64,000 nucleotides of DNA from Streptomyces ficellus (GTDB taxonomy: Bacteria; Actinomycetota; Actinomycetes; Streptomycetales; Streptomycetaceae). The notes beneath the pieces are model-generated. The model was given only the letters and a program-made list of their open reading frames with translations, did no database searches and was not told where the DNA came from. Every line of letters begins with the position of its first letter. The first letter of the stretch is position 1. A program made the translations under genes and the position numbers. Shown here in pieces: positions 1 to 8,525 of this stretch. The stretch lies in the NCBI RefSeq assembly GCF_030406405.1, contig NZ_JAUEPL010000031.1, forward strand, positions 1 through 64,000, read 5' to 3'.

Positions 1-413
1 GGGACGTGCGGGACCGGCTCGCCGCCGTCCGACATCACCAACTGTTCTTCGCCGGGATGCACTACCGCAGAAGACCGACCCCCGCAGCTCGGACGCGCGG
101 AGGACGGCGGGGAGCCCCGCGCAAGCCAGGCTCCCCCACCCGGCGGCCGACGTCCTCGGCGGCGCCCCGGGGCGTGGCGGCGAGGGCGGCGGCCGGGTGG
201 CGCACGGGGTCGTGGACGGCGACGGGCAGGGGCCGCGGGCGGTGGACGGCAGCGGGTCCGAGGAGGTTTTCGTGGGCGGCAAAGTCCCCTTCCCGGCGCG
301 GGAGTTGACGGCCGACCCCGCCCACGCGGGCGACGGCGGGCGGCCCGTCTTCCTCGCGGCGGAGTCCTGCGTTTGGTGGGCAAGCTGACGTGCGGCCGGT
401 ACAGTCCCATCCC
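1..413. other. Upstream region of malR, no supported gene
   Basis: No reading frame here looks like a real protein on either strand. The frames are arginine-, glycine- and alanine-rich antisense artefacts of high G+C DNA. The first 60 bases keep a somewhat protein-like plus frame, which might be the tail of a gene cut by the window edge, but I cannot identify it. In Streptomyces the region beside malR often carries the maltose uptake genes on the other strand. Nothing resembling a binding-protein gene is visible in these 413 bases. Confidence 0.4.
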
Positions 414-1484
414 ATGACCGCGCGGCTTGCCGACATCGCAGCCCAGGCGGGGGTCAGCGAAGCCACAGTCAGCCGCGTGCTCAACGGCAAGCCCGGTGTG
501 GCCGCGGCCACCCGCCAGTCCGTGCTGGCCGCCCTCGACGTGCTCGGCTACGAACGCCCGGTCCGGCTGCGCCAGCGCAGCGCCGGCCTCGTCGGCCTGA
601 TAACCCCCGAGCTGGACAACCCGATCTTCCCGGCCCTGGCCCAGGTCATCGGCCAGGCCCTGACGCGCCAGGGCTACACCCCCGTCCTCGCCACCCAGAC
701 CCCCGGCGGGTCCACCGAGGACGAACTCACCGAGATGCTCGTCGAGCGCGGCGTCTCCGGCATCATCTTCGTCTCGGGCCTGCACGCCGACACCACCGCC
801 GACATGACGCGCTACGACCAGCTGCGCGGCAAGGGCGTCCCGTACGTCCTGATCAACGGTTTCTCGCCGAAGGTGCAGGCACCTTTCGTCTCGCCCGACG
901 ACCGGGCCGCGATGCAGCTCGCCGTCACGCACCTCGCCGCGCTCGGGCACACCCGGATCGGCCTGGCCGTGGGGCCCAAGCGGTTCGTGCCCGTCCTGCG
1001 CAAGATCGAGGGCTTCCGCCTCGGCATGCAGGCCCGGCTCCATCTCGCGCCCGAGGAGTGCGAGGAGCTGATCCAGCACTCCCTGTACACCCTGGAGGGC
1101 GGGCAGGCCGCCGCCACCGCCCTCATCGAGCGCGGCTGCACCGCCCTCGTCTGCGCCAGCGACATGATGGCGCTCGGTGCCATCCGGGCCGCGCGCCAGA
1201 AGGGCCTGCACGTCCCCCGGGACGTGTCCGTCGTCGGTTTCGACGACTCCCCCCTCATAGCGTTCACGGACCCGCCGCTGACCACCATCCGCCAGCCCGT
1301 CCAGGCGATGGGGCAGGCGGCGGTCCGCGCGCTGCTGGAGGAGATCGGCGGCACCCCGGCCCCGCACAGCGAGTTCGTCTTCATGCCCGAGCTGGTGGTC
1401 CGGGGTTCGACCGCCTCGGGGCCTCAGGGTCAGAGGTCCTCCGAAAGGCGTAGCGATGGCGTTGACGACCAGACTGACGGATGA
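414..1484 (+). CDS. malR: LacI-family maltose regulator MalR
   Basis: A DNA-binding repressor of about 356 residues. The N-terminal helix-turn-helix (residues about 4-25, LADIAAQAGVSEATVSRVLN) is followed by a hinge helix and a periplasmic-binding-protein-like sensor domain, which ends in the typical VVGFDDSPLIAFTDPPLTT block. The sequence closely matches what I know of the Streptomyces maltose repressor MalR/Reg1, which controls maltose/maltodextrin uptake and alpha-amylase genes. The ATG at 414 puts the helix-turn-helix at the very N-terminus, and an upstream GTG would add only eight residues. The C-terminus is about 20 residues longer than usual, with a charged serine-rich tail. Its target operators are not seen here, so the specific role rests on family resemblance. 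Confidence 0.85.
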   Translation: MTARLADIAAQAGVSEATVSRVLNGKPGVAAATRQSVLAALDVLGYERPVRLRQRSAGLVGLITPELDNPIFPALAQVIGQALTRQGYTPVLATQTPGGSTEDELTEMLVERGVSGIIFVSGLHADTTADMTRYDQLRGKGVPYVLINGFSPKVQAPFVSPDDRAAMQLAVTHLAALGHTRIGLAVGPKRFVPVLRKIEGFRLGMQARLHLAPEECEELIQHSLYTLEGGQAAATALIERGCTALVCASDMMALGAIRAARQKGLHVPRDVSVVGFDDSPLIAFTDPPLTTIRQPVQAMGQAAVRALLEEIGGTPAPHSEFVFMPELVVRGSTASGPQGQRSSERRSDGVDDQTDG

Positions 1485-1520
1485 TCGACCGAGTAGACCT
1501 ATCTGGCAGACTCTTGGCCC

Positions 1521-2384
1521 ATGGGTGACACGACTGTGAGGACACTGGAGGGCCGTGAGGCCCCGGCACCACCGGTGGATTCACCCATCGAACCGGCTCC
1601 GGCGCGCCCGGCGGACAGCCGGACCGTGTGGGAGCGTATGCGCGCTCCGCGCCACCCCCGGATCTGGTTCGAGATCCTGCTGATCGCGGTCAGTTACTGG
1701 ACGTACTCACTCATTCGCAACGCGGTACCGGAGCAGAAGACCGAGGCGCTGCGCAACGCCGACTGGATCTGGCGGGCCGAGCAGTCGTTGGGCATCGCCG
1801 TCGAGAAGAGCGTCAACCACGCGGTCGATTCGGTGACGTGGCTGATCGTCGGCATGAACTACTACTACGCCACGCTGCACTTCATCGTCACGATCGGCGT
1901 CCTGGTCTGGCTCTACCGCTGGCACCCGGGGCGGTACGCGGCCACGCGCCTGGTGCTGTTCTCGACCACCGGGATCGCCCTGCTCGGCTACTACCTGTAT
2001 CCGCTGGCTCCGCCGCGTCTGATGACCAGCGAGAACTTCATCGACACCGTCCTGGTGCACCACACCTGGGGGTCGATGGCCTCGGGCGACCTGAAGAACA
2101 TGTCGAACCAGTACGCGGCGATGCCGTCCATGCACATCGGCTGGTCCCTCTGGTGCGGCCTGACGATCTACGCCCTCGCCAAGGCACCGTGGGCCAAGAT
2201 CCTGGGCTTCCTCTACCCGGCCGCCACCCTCGTCGTCATCGTGGCCACCGCCAACCACTTCTGGCTGGACGCGGTGGGCGGCATGGTGTGCCTGGCCTTC
2301 GGCTACACCCTGGCGTACGTGTGGTACGGCGGCGTGCCGCACCGGCTGCCGCGCCATGTGGCCGCCGTGCCTCACGCCCCGTAG
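1521..2384 (+). CDS. PAP2-superfamily membrane phosphatase
   Basis: An integral membrane protein of 287 residues, of the PAP2/AUR1-like phosphatase or transferase superfamily. After a proline-rich cytoplasmic N-terminus (about 45 residues) come about six hydrophobic segments. Signature motifs are visible: PSMHIGWSLW (phosphatase motif 2) at roughly residues 204-213 and NHFWLDAVGG (motif 3) at roughly 245-254. Such proteins dephosphorylate lipid phosphates or transfer phospho-headgroups at the membrane. The substrate cannot be told from sequence. It starts 37 bp after malR on the same strand and ends 13 bp inside the convergent glnE gene. Confidence 0.85.
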   Translation: MGDTTVRTLEGREAPAPPVDSPIEPAPARPADSRTVWERMRAPRHPRIWFEILLIAVSYWTYSLIRNAVPEQKTEALRNADWIWRAEQSLGIAVEKSVNHAVDSVTWLIVGMNYYYATLHFIVTIGVLVWLYRWHPGRYAATRLVLFSTTGIALLGYYLYPLAPPRLMTSENFIDTVLVHHTWGSMASGDLKNMSNQYAAMPSMHIGWSLWCGLTIYALAKAPWAKILGFLYPAATLVVIVATANHFWLDAVGGMVCLAFGYTLAYVWYGGVPHRLPRHVAAVPHAP

Positions 2385-5362
2385 AAGAGCTCCTCCACCA
2401 CGGCCCGCGCCCGCCGCGCCGTCCGCCGGTAGTCCTCCAGCATCTCGCCGGCGTGCCCCGGGCCGTACCCCAGGTACCGCCCGACCGCCGCCAGATCGCG
2501 GGCGTCCGAGGGGAAGGTGTCCCCGGCCCGGCCACGTACCAGCATCACGCCGTTGCGCACCCGGGTGGCCAGGACCCACGCCTCGTCCAGCGTCCGGGCG
2601 TCCTGCGCGTCGATCAGGCCGGCGTCCCGTGCCGCGGCCAGCGCCCGGCGGGTCCGCGTGGTGCGCAGCCCCGGCACCGCGTGCCCGTGCCGCATCTGGA
2701 GCAGCTGGACCGTCCACTCCACATCCGACAGCCCGCCGCGCCCCAGTTTGGTGTGCAGGGCGGGGTCGGCGCCGCGCGGCAGCCGTTCGTTCTCCATGCG
2801 GGCCTTCAGGCGCCGGATCTCGCGTACGGCGTCCTCGTCGAGCCCCTGCTCGGGATAGCGAAGCGGATCGACCAGCTCGATGAACCTGCGGCCCAGATCC
2901 GGGTCGCCCGCCATCGGCTCGGCCCTGAGCAGGGCCTGGCTCTCCCAGCCCAGCGACCACCGGCGGTAGTAGGCCGCGTACGACTTGAGGGTGCGCGCCA
3001 GCGGTCCGCTCTTGCCCTCCGGCCGCAGGTCCGCGTCGATCAGCAGCGGCGGGTCGGCGGTCGGCAGCTGGAGCAGCCGCCGCATCTCCTCGACGACCGT
3101 GTTGGCGGCCCGCGCCGCCTCCTGCTCGTCGACCCCCTCGCGCGGCTCGTGCACGAACAGCACGTCGGCGTCCGAGCCGTACCCCAGCTCGTGTCCGCCG
3201 AGGCGCCCCATCCCGATGACGGCGAACCGGGTGGGCAGGGTGTCGCCCCACCGCTCCCGCACCGCGGCGCGCAGGGCGCCCGCGATGGTCGCGGCGTTCA
3301 GGTCGGTCACCGCGTTGCCCACCCGGTCGACCAGGGCACCGGTGTCCACCTCGGCGGGCCGGTCCTCCGTCCCGTACGAGGCGATGATGTCGGCGGCGGC
3401 GGTACGGAACAGCTCCCGGCGCCGTACGCCACGGGCCGCGGCGACCGCCAGCTCGGCGTCCCCGGCGCGGCCGACCGCCGCGAGGATCTCCGGCTCCAGG
3501 TGGTCGCGCCCGCGCGGCTTGAGCCCCTCCGGCGCGCCCAGGATGGCCACCGCCTCGGGGGCCCGCAGCAGCAGGTCGGGGGCCAGCCGCCCGGCGGACA
3601 GCACCCTGGCGAGGTTCTCCGCCGCCGCGCCCTCGTCGCGCAGCAGCCGCAGGTACCACGGCGTCTTGCCCAGCGCGTCCGACACCTTGCGGAACGCCAG
3701 CAGCCCCGCGTCGGGGTCGGCGGAGTCCGCGAACCAGCCGAGCAGCACGGGCAGCAGCGTCCGCTGGATCGCCGCCTTGCGGGTCACGCCCGACGACAGC
3801 GCCTCCAAGTGCCTGAGCGCGGCGGCGGGGTCGGCGTACCCCAGCGCCTCCAGCCGCTGCCCGGCGGCCTTGGCGCTGAGCCGGGTCTCGCCGGGCGTGA
3901 GCTGCGCGACGGCGTCGAGCAGCGGCCGGTAGAACAGCTTCTCGTGCAGCCGCCGCACCACCGCCGCGTGCCGCCGCCACTCCCGGTTGAGTTCGGCGAC
4001 GGGATCGGTCCGCATCCCCAGCGACCGCCCCAGCCGCCGCAGGTCCTCCTCGGCCTCCGGAACCAGGTGGGTGCGCCGCAGCCGGTAGAGCTGGATGCGG
4101 TGCTCCATGGCCCGCAGAAAGCGGTACGCCTCGTCCAGCTGCGCGGCGTCGGCCCGCCCCACATAGCCACCCGCAGCCAGCGCCTTCAGCGCCTCCAGCG
4201 TCGTCCCGCTGTGCAGGGTGGCGTCACTGCGCCCGTGCACCAACTGGAGCAGCTGCACGGCGAATTCGACGTCCCGCAGCCCGCCGGGCCCGAGTTTCAG
4301 CTCACGCTCCACATGGGCGACCGGAATGTTGTCCACCACGCGCCGGCGCATCTTCTGTACGTCGGCGACGAAGTTCTCCCGCTCGGCGGCCTGCCATACG
4401 AGCGGTGAGACGCCGTCGATGTACGCGGCCCCCAGCTCGGCGTCCCCGGCCACCGCGCGCGCCTTCAACAGCGCCTGGAACTCCCAGGTCTTGGCCCAGC
4501 GCTGGTAGTACGCGAGGTGGCTGGAGAGCGTCCGCACCAGCGGCCCGTTCCTGCCCTCGGGGCGCAGATTGGCGTCCACCGGCCAGATCGCGCCCTCCAC
4601 GGTCGTCTCGGAACAGATCCGCATCAGATGGGAGGCGAGGCGCGTGGCGGCCCTGAGCGCCTTGCCTTCGTCGGCGCCGTCCGCCGCCTCAGCCACGAAG
4701 ATCACATCGACGTCGGACACGTAATTGAGCTCGTGTCCCCCGCACTTGCCCATCGCGATGACCGCGAGCCGGCACATCGCGGCGTCCTCCGGCGCGGCCG
4801 CACTCGCTATGGCCAGCGCCTTGCGCAGGGTGGCCGTGGCGAGGTCGGCCAGCTCGGCGGCGGTCTCGGCGACATCGATCGTCCCGCACACGTCCCGCGC
4901 GGCGATGGCCAGCAGGCACCGCCGGTAGGCGACCCGCAGCGAGACGGGATCGGTCGCCCCGGCGAGCCCGCGCTCGAACTCCTCGACCCCCGGATGCAGA
5001 TCCGTCGCCTCGTACGTGACGAGCGCCCGCCAGTCCCGCGGGTGCCGCGCCACATGGTCCGCCAGCGCCTCCGAGGCCCCCAGGACACCGAGCAGCCGGT
5101 CGCGCAGCGGCTTGGCGCTCAGCAGGGTGCCGAGCAGCTCCTGAGCGTCCCCCCCCTGCGCCTCGGCGAGCCGCACCAGCCCGCGCAGCGCCAGGTCCGG
5201 GTCGGCGGTGGCCCCGAGGGCGTCCAGCAGCACGGGGTCCCCGTGCACGGCCGACAGCACCGGCAGCTCCAGCAGCCGTTCGGCGGCGGAGGGGTCGGTG
5301 AAGCCGTGCCGCAGCAGCCTGCTGAAGGTACTGCTCCTACGCCCCGGCACCGGCACGGTCAT
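2372..5362 (-). CDS. glnE: Bifunctional glutamine synthetase adenylyltransferase/deadenylase GlnE
   Basis: A protein of 996 residues, full length for actinobacterial GlnE. It adds AMP to, and removes AMP from, a tyrosine of type-I glutamine synthetase according to nitrogen status. Two duplicated nucleotidyltransferase modules are visible. The N-terminal deadenylase half carries MGKCGGHELNYVSDVDV near residue 210, and the C-terminal adenylylase half carries MGRLGGHELGYGSDADV near residue 710. Each is followed by a helical GlnE/GlnD-associated domain. The ATG at 5362 has a GGGGTGA-like ribosome site upstream. In actinobacteria glnE commonly neighbours the glutamine synthetase paralogue glnA2. 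Here that pair is split by the mobile element. Confidence 0.96.
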   Translation of the reverse strand: MTVPVPGRRSSTFSRLLRHGFTDPSAAERLLELPVLSAVHGDPVLLDALGATADPDLALRGLVRLAEAQGGDAQELLGTLLSAKPLRDRLLGVLGASEALADHVARHPRDWRALVTYEATDLHPGVEEFERGLAGATDPVSLRVAYRRCLLAIAARDVCGTIDVAETAAELADLATATLRKALAIASAAAPEDAAMCRLAVIAMGKCGGHELNYVSDVDVIFVAEAADGADEGKALRAATRLASHLMRICSETTVEGAIWPVDANLRPEGRNGPLVRTLSSHLAYYQRWAKTWEFQALLKARAVAGDAELGAAYIDGVSPLVWQAAERENFVADVQKMRRRVVDNIPVAHVERELKLGPGGLRDVEFAVQLLQLVHGRSDATLHSGTTLEALKALAAGGYVGRADAAQLDEAYRFLRAMEHRIQLYRLRRTHLVPEAEEDLRRLGRSLGMRTDPVAELNREWRRHAAVVRRLHEKLFYRPLLDAVAQLTPGETRLSAKAAGQRLEALGYADPAAALRHLEALSSGVTRKAAIQRTLLPVLLGWFADSADPDAGLLAFRKVSDALGKTPWYLRLLRDEGAAAENLARVLSAGRLAPDLLLRAPEAVAILGAPEGLKPRGRDHLEPEILAAVGRAGDAELAVAAARGVRRRELFRTAAADIIASYGTEDRPAEVDTGALVDRVGNAVTDLNAATIAGALRAAVRERWGDTLPTRFAVIGMGRLGGHELGYGSDADVLFVHEPREGVDEQEAARAANTVVEEMRRLLQLPTADPPLLIDADLRPEGKSGPLARTLKSYAAYYRRWSLGWESQALLRAEPMAGDPDLGRRFIELVDPLRYPEQGLDEDAVREIRRLKARMENERLPRGADPALHTKLGRGGLSDVEWTVQLLQMRHGHAVPGLRTTRTRRALAAARDAGLIDAQDARTLDEAWVLATRVRNGVMLVRGRAGDTFPSDARDLAAVGRYLGYGPGHAGEMLEDYRRTARRARAVVEELFYGA

Positions 5363-5474
5363 CCCCGGTCACCCCTTCGCTTGTGGCGCCATTCCTCGCG
5401 CCGAGCCTATCGGCCCACCTGCCCACGGGCATGAGGGATCACGGCCCGGCCCGCTGCCGGGGTCCGGCCCGGGG

Positions 5475-5635
5475 CGGGCGTGAGGCAACCCACAGGCGGG
5501 GGCGGGCGTGAGGCACGCACCGGCAGACGCGAAGTGAGGCGCCCGCACGCAGACGCGGGAGTGAGCCGCCCACAGGCAGACGCGGGCGTGAGGCACCCCA
5601 CAGGCAGGGGCCGGCGTGAGGCACCCCACACCACG
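5475..5635. repeat. Six imperfect 27-bp tandem repeats
   Basis: The unit is close to CGGGCGTGAGGCACCCCACA followed by GGCAGACG. The TGAG core recurs at 5481, 5509, 5535, 5562, 5589 and 5617, giving periods of 28, 26, 27, 27 and 28 bp. It lies in the 351-bp gap between the divergent glnE and PIG-L deacetylase genes, which otherwise holds no gene. The period is a multiple of three, so antisense frames show a nine-residue repeat (LTPASACGR-like), but nothing supports translation. It could be a variable-number repeat or a cluster of regulator sites. Confidence 0.8.
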
Positions 5636-5713
5636 CCCTGTGAACCGCGTCGCGGCAAAGCCCCTCTTCCCTCCCGGTTCGCCCACCCCACCGCGTTCAC
5701 GGAAGCCGCCGCC

Positions 5714-7714
5714 ATGCCTCGATCCGCCCTGCCCTCCCCCCGCCGTGGCCTGCTCATGGCCGCGCCGATCGCCGTGCTGCTCGGCATCACCGGCGGGACG
5801 CTGGCCCTCACCGCCGGGTCGTCGGACGCCTCCGACGTACCGAGCCGGGGCGTACCCGAGGCGCGGGCGACGAAGCCGGTGCGCACCCCTCAGGAGTCCG
5901 TCCTGCAGATCATGGCCCACCCGGACGACGACCTGTTCTTCATGAACCCGGACACCAGCCAGTCCATCGCCGCCGGCCACAGCCTGACCTCCGTCTACCT
6001 CACCGCCGGCGAGTCCGACGGCCGCAACGCCCGCTACCAGGATCCGCGGCCTCCGGCCGACAAGGCCGCGTACGCGGAGGCCCGGCAGAACGGCATACGC
6101 GCCGCCTACGCCGAGATGGCCACCGGCAACCGCACCAGCCCCTGGGACCGCACCTCCGTGGCCACCGCCGGCGGCGGCCGCGCCGAGCTGGACACCCTGC
6201 GCGCCAAGCCGCAGATCAGCCTGGTGTGGCTCCAGCTGCGCGAGGCGGGCAGCGTCTCCGACGACCGCCCGCACAGCCTGCACGGCCTGTGGGACGGGCG
6301 GATCGACGCGCTCGGCTCCCAGCTCGCCGCCGGCTCCCCGGTCCGCGAGGACTTCTCGTACACCAAGCGCCAGACCATCGACACCCTCTCCGCCGTCCTG
6401 CACCGCTTCAAGCCCACCTTCGTGCGCCTGATGGACCCGACCCCGGGCCGCAACGACAGGACGGGGAAGCTGTCCGACCACCAGGACCACATGTACGGCG
6501 CCCGGTTCGCGCAGGCGGCGCTCGCCGCGTACGCCGAGACTCCCGCCCGCCCGGCCTTCGCCGTACAGAACTACCTCGGCTACTCGACCGGCGGCATGCC
6601 GCACTCCCTCGACCCGGAGTCGACGGAGGCGAAGCTGCGCACGCTGAAGACGTACGCGTGGATGGACCACTCCGACTACTGCGAGGACCCGGCCGGCTGC
6701 GGCGACCGCAAGGTGGCCGCGCGACCCGCCGGGCGCGACTGGGCGCAGTCGATCCGCTACACCCGCTCGGACTCCACGACCTGGGTGCAGCAGGGGGCGC
6801 GCCCCGGCGAGCTGTACGCCTTCGCGGTCCTCGACGGCCGCCTCGCGACCTGGCACAGGTCGCCCACGGGCTGGACGGGCCCGGTCCTCCACCAGGGCAC
6901 CGGCCTGGACGGCGGCGTCACGTCCGTCCGCCTCCCGGACGGCCGGATCGCGGTGTTCGGTACGCGCACCGACCTGGGCGACACCCCGGAGTCGTACCGC
7001 CGCGACGTGGTCATGACGCTGTCCGAGAACGGCGCGTTCGGGCCGTGGCGTTCGCTCGGCACACCCGAGCGGGACGACGCGGCGGGCACGTCCGACATCA
7101 GCGTCCCGGCGGTGCTGGTGGACCGGTCGGGCCTGATGACGGTGTACGTACGGGACGCCGGCCACACGATGAGGGTGACGTCCCAGCGGCCGGGCGGCGA
7201 CTGGTCGCCGTGGCGGTCGGCCGGCGGCCGGGACCTGCGCGGCAACCCGGTGGCGGCGATGGACGCGGCGGGGCGCGGCTACGTCTTCGCGGCCACCCCG
7301 AAGACGGTTCTGGCCTGGACGGGGAGGGCGCCCGGCACCCCGGCGGCGACGGGCCTGCCGCCCACCACGGGGTCGCTCAGCGCCACACCGGACGGCGCCG
7401 ACGGCGTACGCCTCTGGTTCCGCAAGCCCGCCTCCGGCGCCGTCCGCACGGCCCGCTTCGCGGACGGCGGCGCCCACGCCTCGCCGGTGGCGGAGCTGCC
7501 GGGCGGTGTCGCGGGGTACGGCGCGGTCGGCGCGTGGGGCGACCGCCTCGCCCTGCGCGGCCGCGGCGGCGCGCTCGCGGCGGCGCCGCACGCCGGGACG
7601 GACCGGTGGACCGTGGACGGCTCCCTCTTCGCCGGCGCGCCCGCCGCCGTGCCCTCCGGCTTCGCCACCCTGGGCCTGGACGGCCGCCTGCGCTGGACGC
7701 CCTGGGACCGCTGA
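5714..7714 (+). CDS. Secreted PIG-L/LmbE-family deacetylase with C-terminal propeller-like region
   Basis: The protein has 666 residues. A signal peptide or membrane anchor spans about residues 13-35, after the MPRSALPSPRRG n-region. The PIG-L domain follows, with its metal-binding motif AHPDDD near residue 69 and a second motif (HQDHM) near residue 255. This family removes N-acetyl groups from GlcNAc-type sugars through a zinc-dependent reaction. Residues about 350-666 contain repeated tryptophan-rich segments (for example WSPWRSAGG and GPWRSLGTP) typical of a lectin-like beta-propeller, suggesting carbohydrate binding outside the cell. The start is the ATG at 5714. The frame stays open further upstream, but only through the tandem-repeat DNA. 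Substrate unknown. Confidence 0.82.
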   Translation: MPRSALPSPRRGLLMAAPIAVLLGITGGTLALTAGSSDASDVPSRGVPEARATKPVRTPQESVLQIMAHPDDDLFFMNPDTSQSIAAGHSLTSVYLTAGESDGRNARYQDPRPPADKAAYAEARQNGIRAAYAEMATGNRTSPWDRTSVATAGGGRAELDTLRAKPQISLVWLQLREAGSVSDDRPHSLHGLWDGRIDALGSQLAAGSPVREDFSYTKRQTIDTLSAVLHRFKPTFVRLMDPTPGRNDRTGKLSDHQDHMYGARFAQAALAAYAETPARPAFAVQNYLGYSTGGMPHSLDPESTEAKLRTLKTYAWMDHSDYCEDPAGCGDRKVAARPAGRDWAQSIRYTRSDSTTWVQQGARPGELYAFAVLDGRLATWHRSPTGWTGPVLHQGTGLDGGVTSVRLPDGRIAVFGTRTDLGDTPESYRRDVVMTLSENGAFGPWRSLGTPERDDAAGTSDISVPAVLVDRSGLMTVYVRDAGHTMRVTSQRPGGDWSPWRSAGGRDLRGNPVAAMDAAGRGYVFAATPKTVLAWTGRAPGTPAATGLPPTTGSLSATPDGADGVRLWFRKPASGAVRTARFADGGAHASPVAELPGGVAGYGAVGAWGDRLALRGRGGALAAAPHAGTDRWTVDGSLFAGAPAAVPSGFATLGLDGRLRWTPWDR

Positions 7715-7808
7715 GGCCGACCCGCGTCACCTCCTTGCCGACGCCCATCCCGCCACGTACGGTCCCCCTGGCGTTTTCCCCGCCCGCGCCTGTGAGGAGA
7801 CCCGCTTC

Positions 7809-8243
7809 ATGAACTGGACGCTCGAAGTCGTCGTGGTCCCGGTCACCGACCTGGACCGGGCGAAGGAGTTCTACGGCCACAGGTGCGGGTTCCGGGTGGA
7901 CCTGGACGACGAGGTCGCGCCGGGCATCCGGATCATCCAGCTGACCCCGCCCGGGTCCCGCTGCTCGATCGCCCTGCAGAGCGGCATGCCGCTCGCCCCG
8001 GGCGAGATGTCGATGGCCCCGGGCTCGCTCCAGGGCCTCCAGCTGTGCGTGACCGACATCGAGGCGGCCCGCGAGGAGTTGCTCTCCCGGGGCGTGGACG
8101 TCAGTCCCGTCCAGCACGTGGGCCCGGACGGCTGGACCGAGGGCAAGGGCGGGACGTGGAACTCGTTCCTCTTCTTCAAGGACCCGGACGGCAACGGCTG
8201 GACGGTCCAAGAGGCCCCCTCCGAGCTCTCGGAGCGCGAGTAG
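7809..8243 (+). CDS. VOC-family (glyoxalase/bleomycin-resistance-like) protein
   Basis: A small protein of 144 residues with the vicinal-oxygen-chelate fold. It begins with the typical strand and helix VVVVPVTDLDRAKEFYGHRCGF, and the second half ends with FFKDPDGNGWTVQE, which holds a likely metal-ligand or turn motif. VOC proteins include dioxygenases, glyoxalases and drug-binding proteins, and no specific reaction can be assigned. A GAGGAGA ribosome site lies just before the ATG at 7809. A strong hairpin directly follows the gene. In the undisturbed chromosome its convergent neighbour would have been the glutamine synthetase gene that now ends near 29723. Confidence 0.8.
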   Translation: MNWTLEVVVVPVTDLDRAKEFYGHRCGFRVDLDDEVAPGIRIIQLTPPGSRCSIALQSGMPLAPGEMSMAPGSLQGLQLCVTDIEAAREELLSRGVDVSPVQHVGPDGWTEGKGGTWNSFLFFKDPDGNGWTVQEAPSELSERE

Positions 8244-8250
8244 GAGACCA

Positions 8251-8283
8251 GTCGAGGGGCGCTCTGATCGGGCGCCCCTCGAC
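8251..8283. terminator. Bidirectional hairpin terminator, native to glnA2/VOC
   Basis: A perfect 12-bp stem, GTCGAGGGGCGC with GCGCCCCTCGAC, flanks a 9-nt loop. It sits 7 bp after the VOC gene and 5 bp beyond the stop codon of the stranded glnA2 3' end. It therefore looks like the original shared terminator of the two convergent chromosomal genes, now separated from the active glnA2. Confidence 0.8.
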
Positions 8284-8288
8284 ACGGC

Positions 8289-8369
8289 TCACAGCACCGG
8301 CAGGTTCTTGCGCAGCTCGAAGGCGGTGACCTCGGAGCGGTACTCCTCCCACTCCTGCTTCTTGTTGCG
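8289..8369 (-). pseudogene. Stranded 3' end of glnA2 (attL side)
   Basis: Read on the minus strand this encodes the last 26 residues of the glutamine synthetase-like protein, RNKKQEWEEYRSEV through ELRKNLPVL, and a TGA stop. All differences from the active copy at 29723-29803 are synonymous (for example CTG versus CTC, and stop TGA versus TAA). It has no start codon or upstream coding part, because the rest of the gene lies 21 kb away across the mobile element. It is the chromosome-side remnant created by site-specific integration. Confidence 0.9.
8314..8369. repeat. attL core, 56-bp direct repeat
   Basis: These 56 bases are identical to 29748-29803. The identity is bounded by single mismatches on each side (8313 versus 29747, and 8370 versus 29804), and weaker similarity continues for a few bases beyond. 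Both copies lie in the 3' coding end of the glutamine synthetase-like gene. The crossover must have taken place inside this block. Confidence 0.92.
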
Positions 8370-8466
8370 GAGGAAGTGTCGTCGGCCCCGAGCGACCTCA
8401 CGCGATCGACGCCGGCGCAGCGCTGACCTGCGGTCGAGCGGTCGTCATTGGTCGATGTGGGTCGCT

Positions 8467-8490
8467 GTGGGCCGCCCTTCGACGGCCCAC
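8467..8490. terminator. Hairpin downstream of the DUF3883 gene
   Basis: Perfect 8-bp stem GTGGGCCG with CGGCCCAC around an 8-nt loop, 36 bp beyond the stop of the minus-strand gene at 8526. It is the likely end of that transcript before it reaches attL. Confidence 0.55.
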
Positions 8491-8525
8491 AGACGGCCCA
8501 GGCACGGTGGTTCACCCCGGCCCAG

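Noticed and set aside
1..389. Possible maltose-binding-protein gene divergent from malR
   Set aside because: No signal peptide or lipobox and no conserved sequence in any minus frame within the visible 389 bases.
1628..4408. 926-codon plus-strand frame across the PAP2 and glnE genes
   Set aside because: It runs through two unrelated real genes in other frames, and its composition is low complexity (R, G, P, A).
5475..5635. 27-bp repeats considered as a CRISPR array
   Set aside because: The repeats are contiguous and imperfect, with no unique spacers, and there are no cas genes.
5369..7591. Very long minus-strand open frame opposite the PIG-L deacetylase gene
   Set aside because: It is an antisense artefact of high G+C codon bias. 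The sequence is Arg/Ala/Gly/Pro-rich with no domain, while the plus strand encodes a clear PIG-L domain.
8314..8369. Search for a tRNA gene as the integration target
   Set aside because: The repeated block encodes the C-terminus of a glutamine synthetase-like protein in frame. No tRNA fold or CCA end is present.
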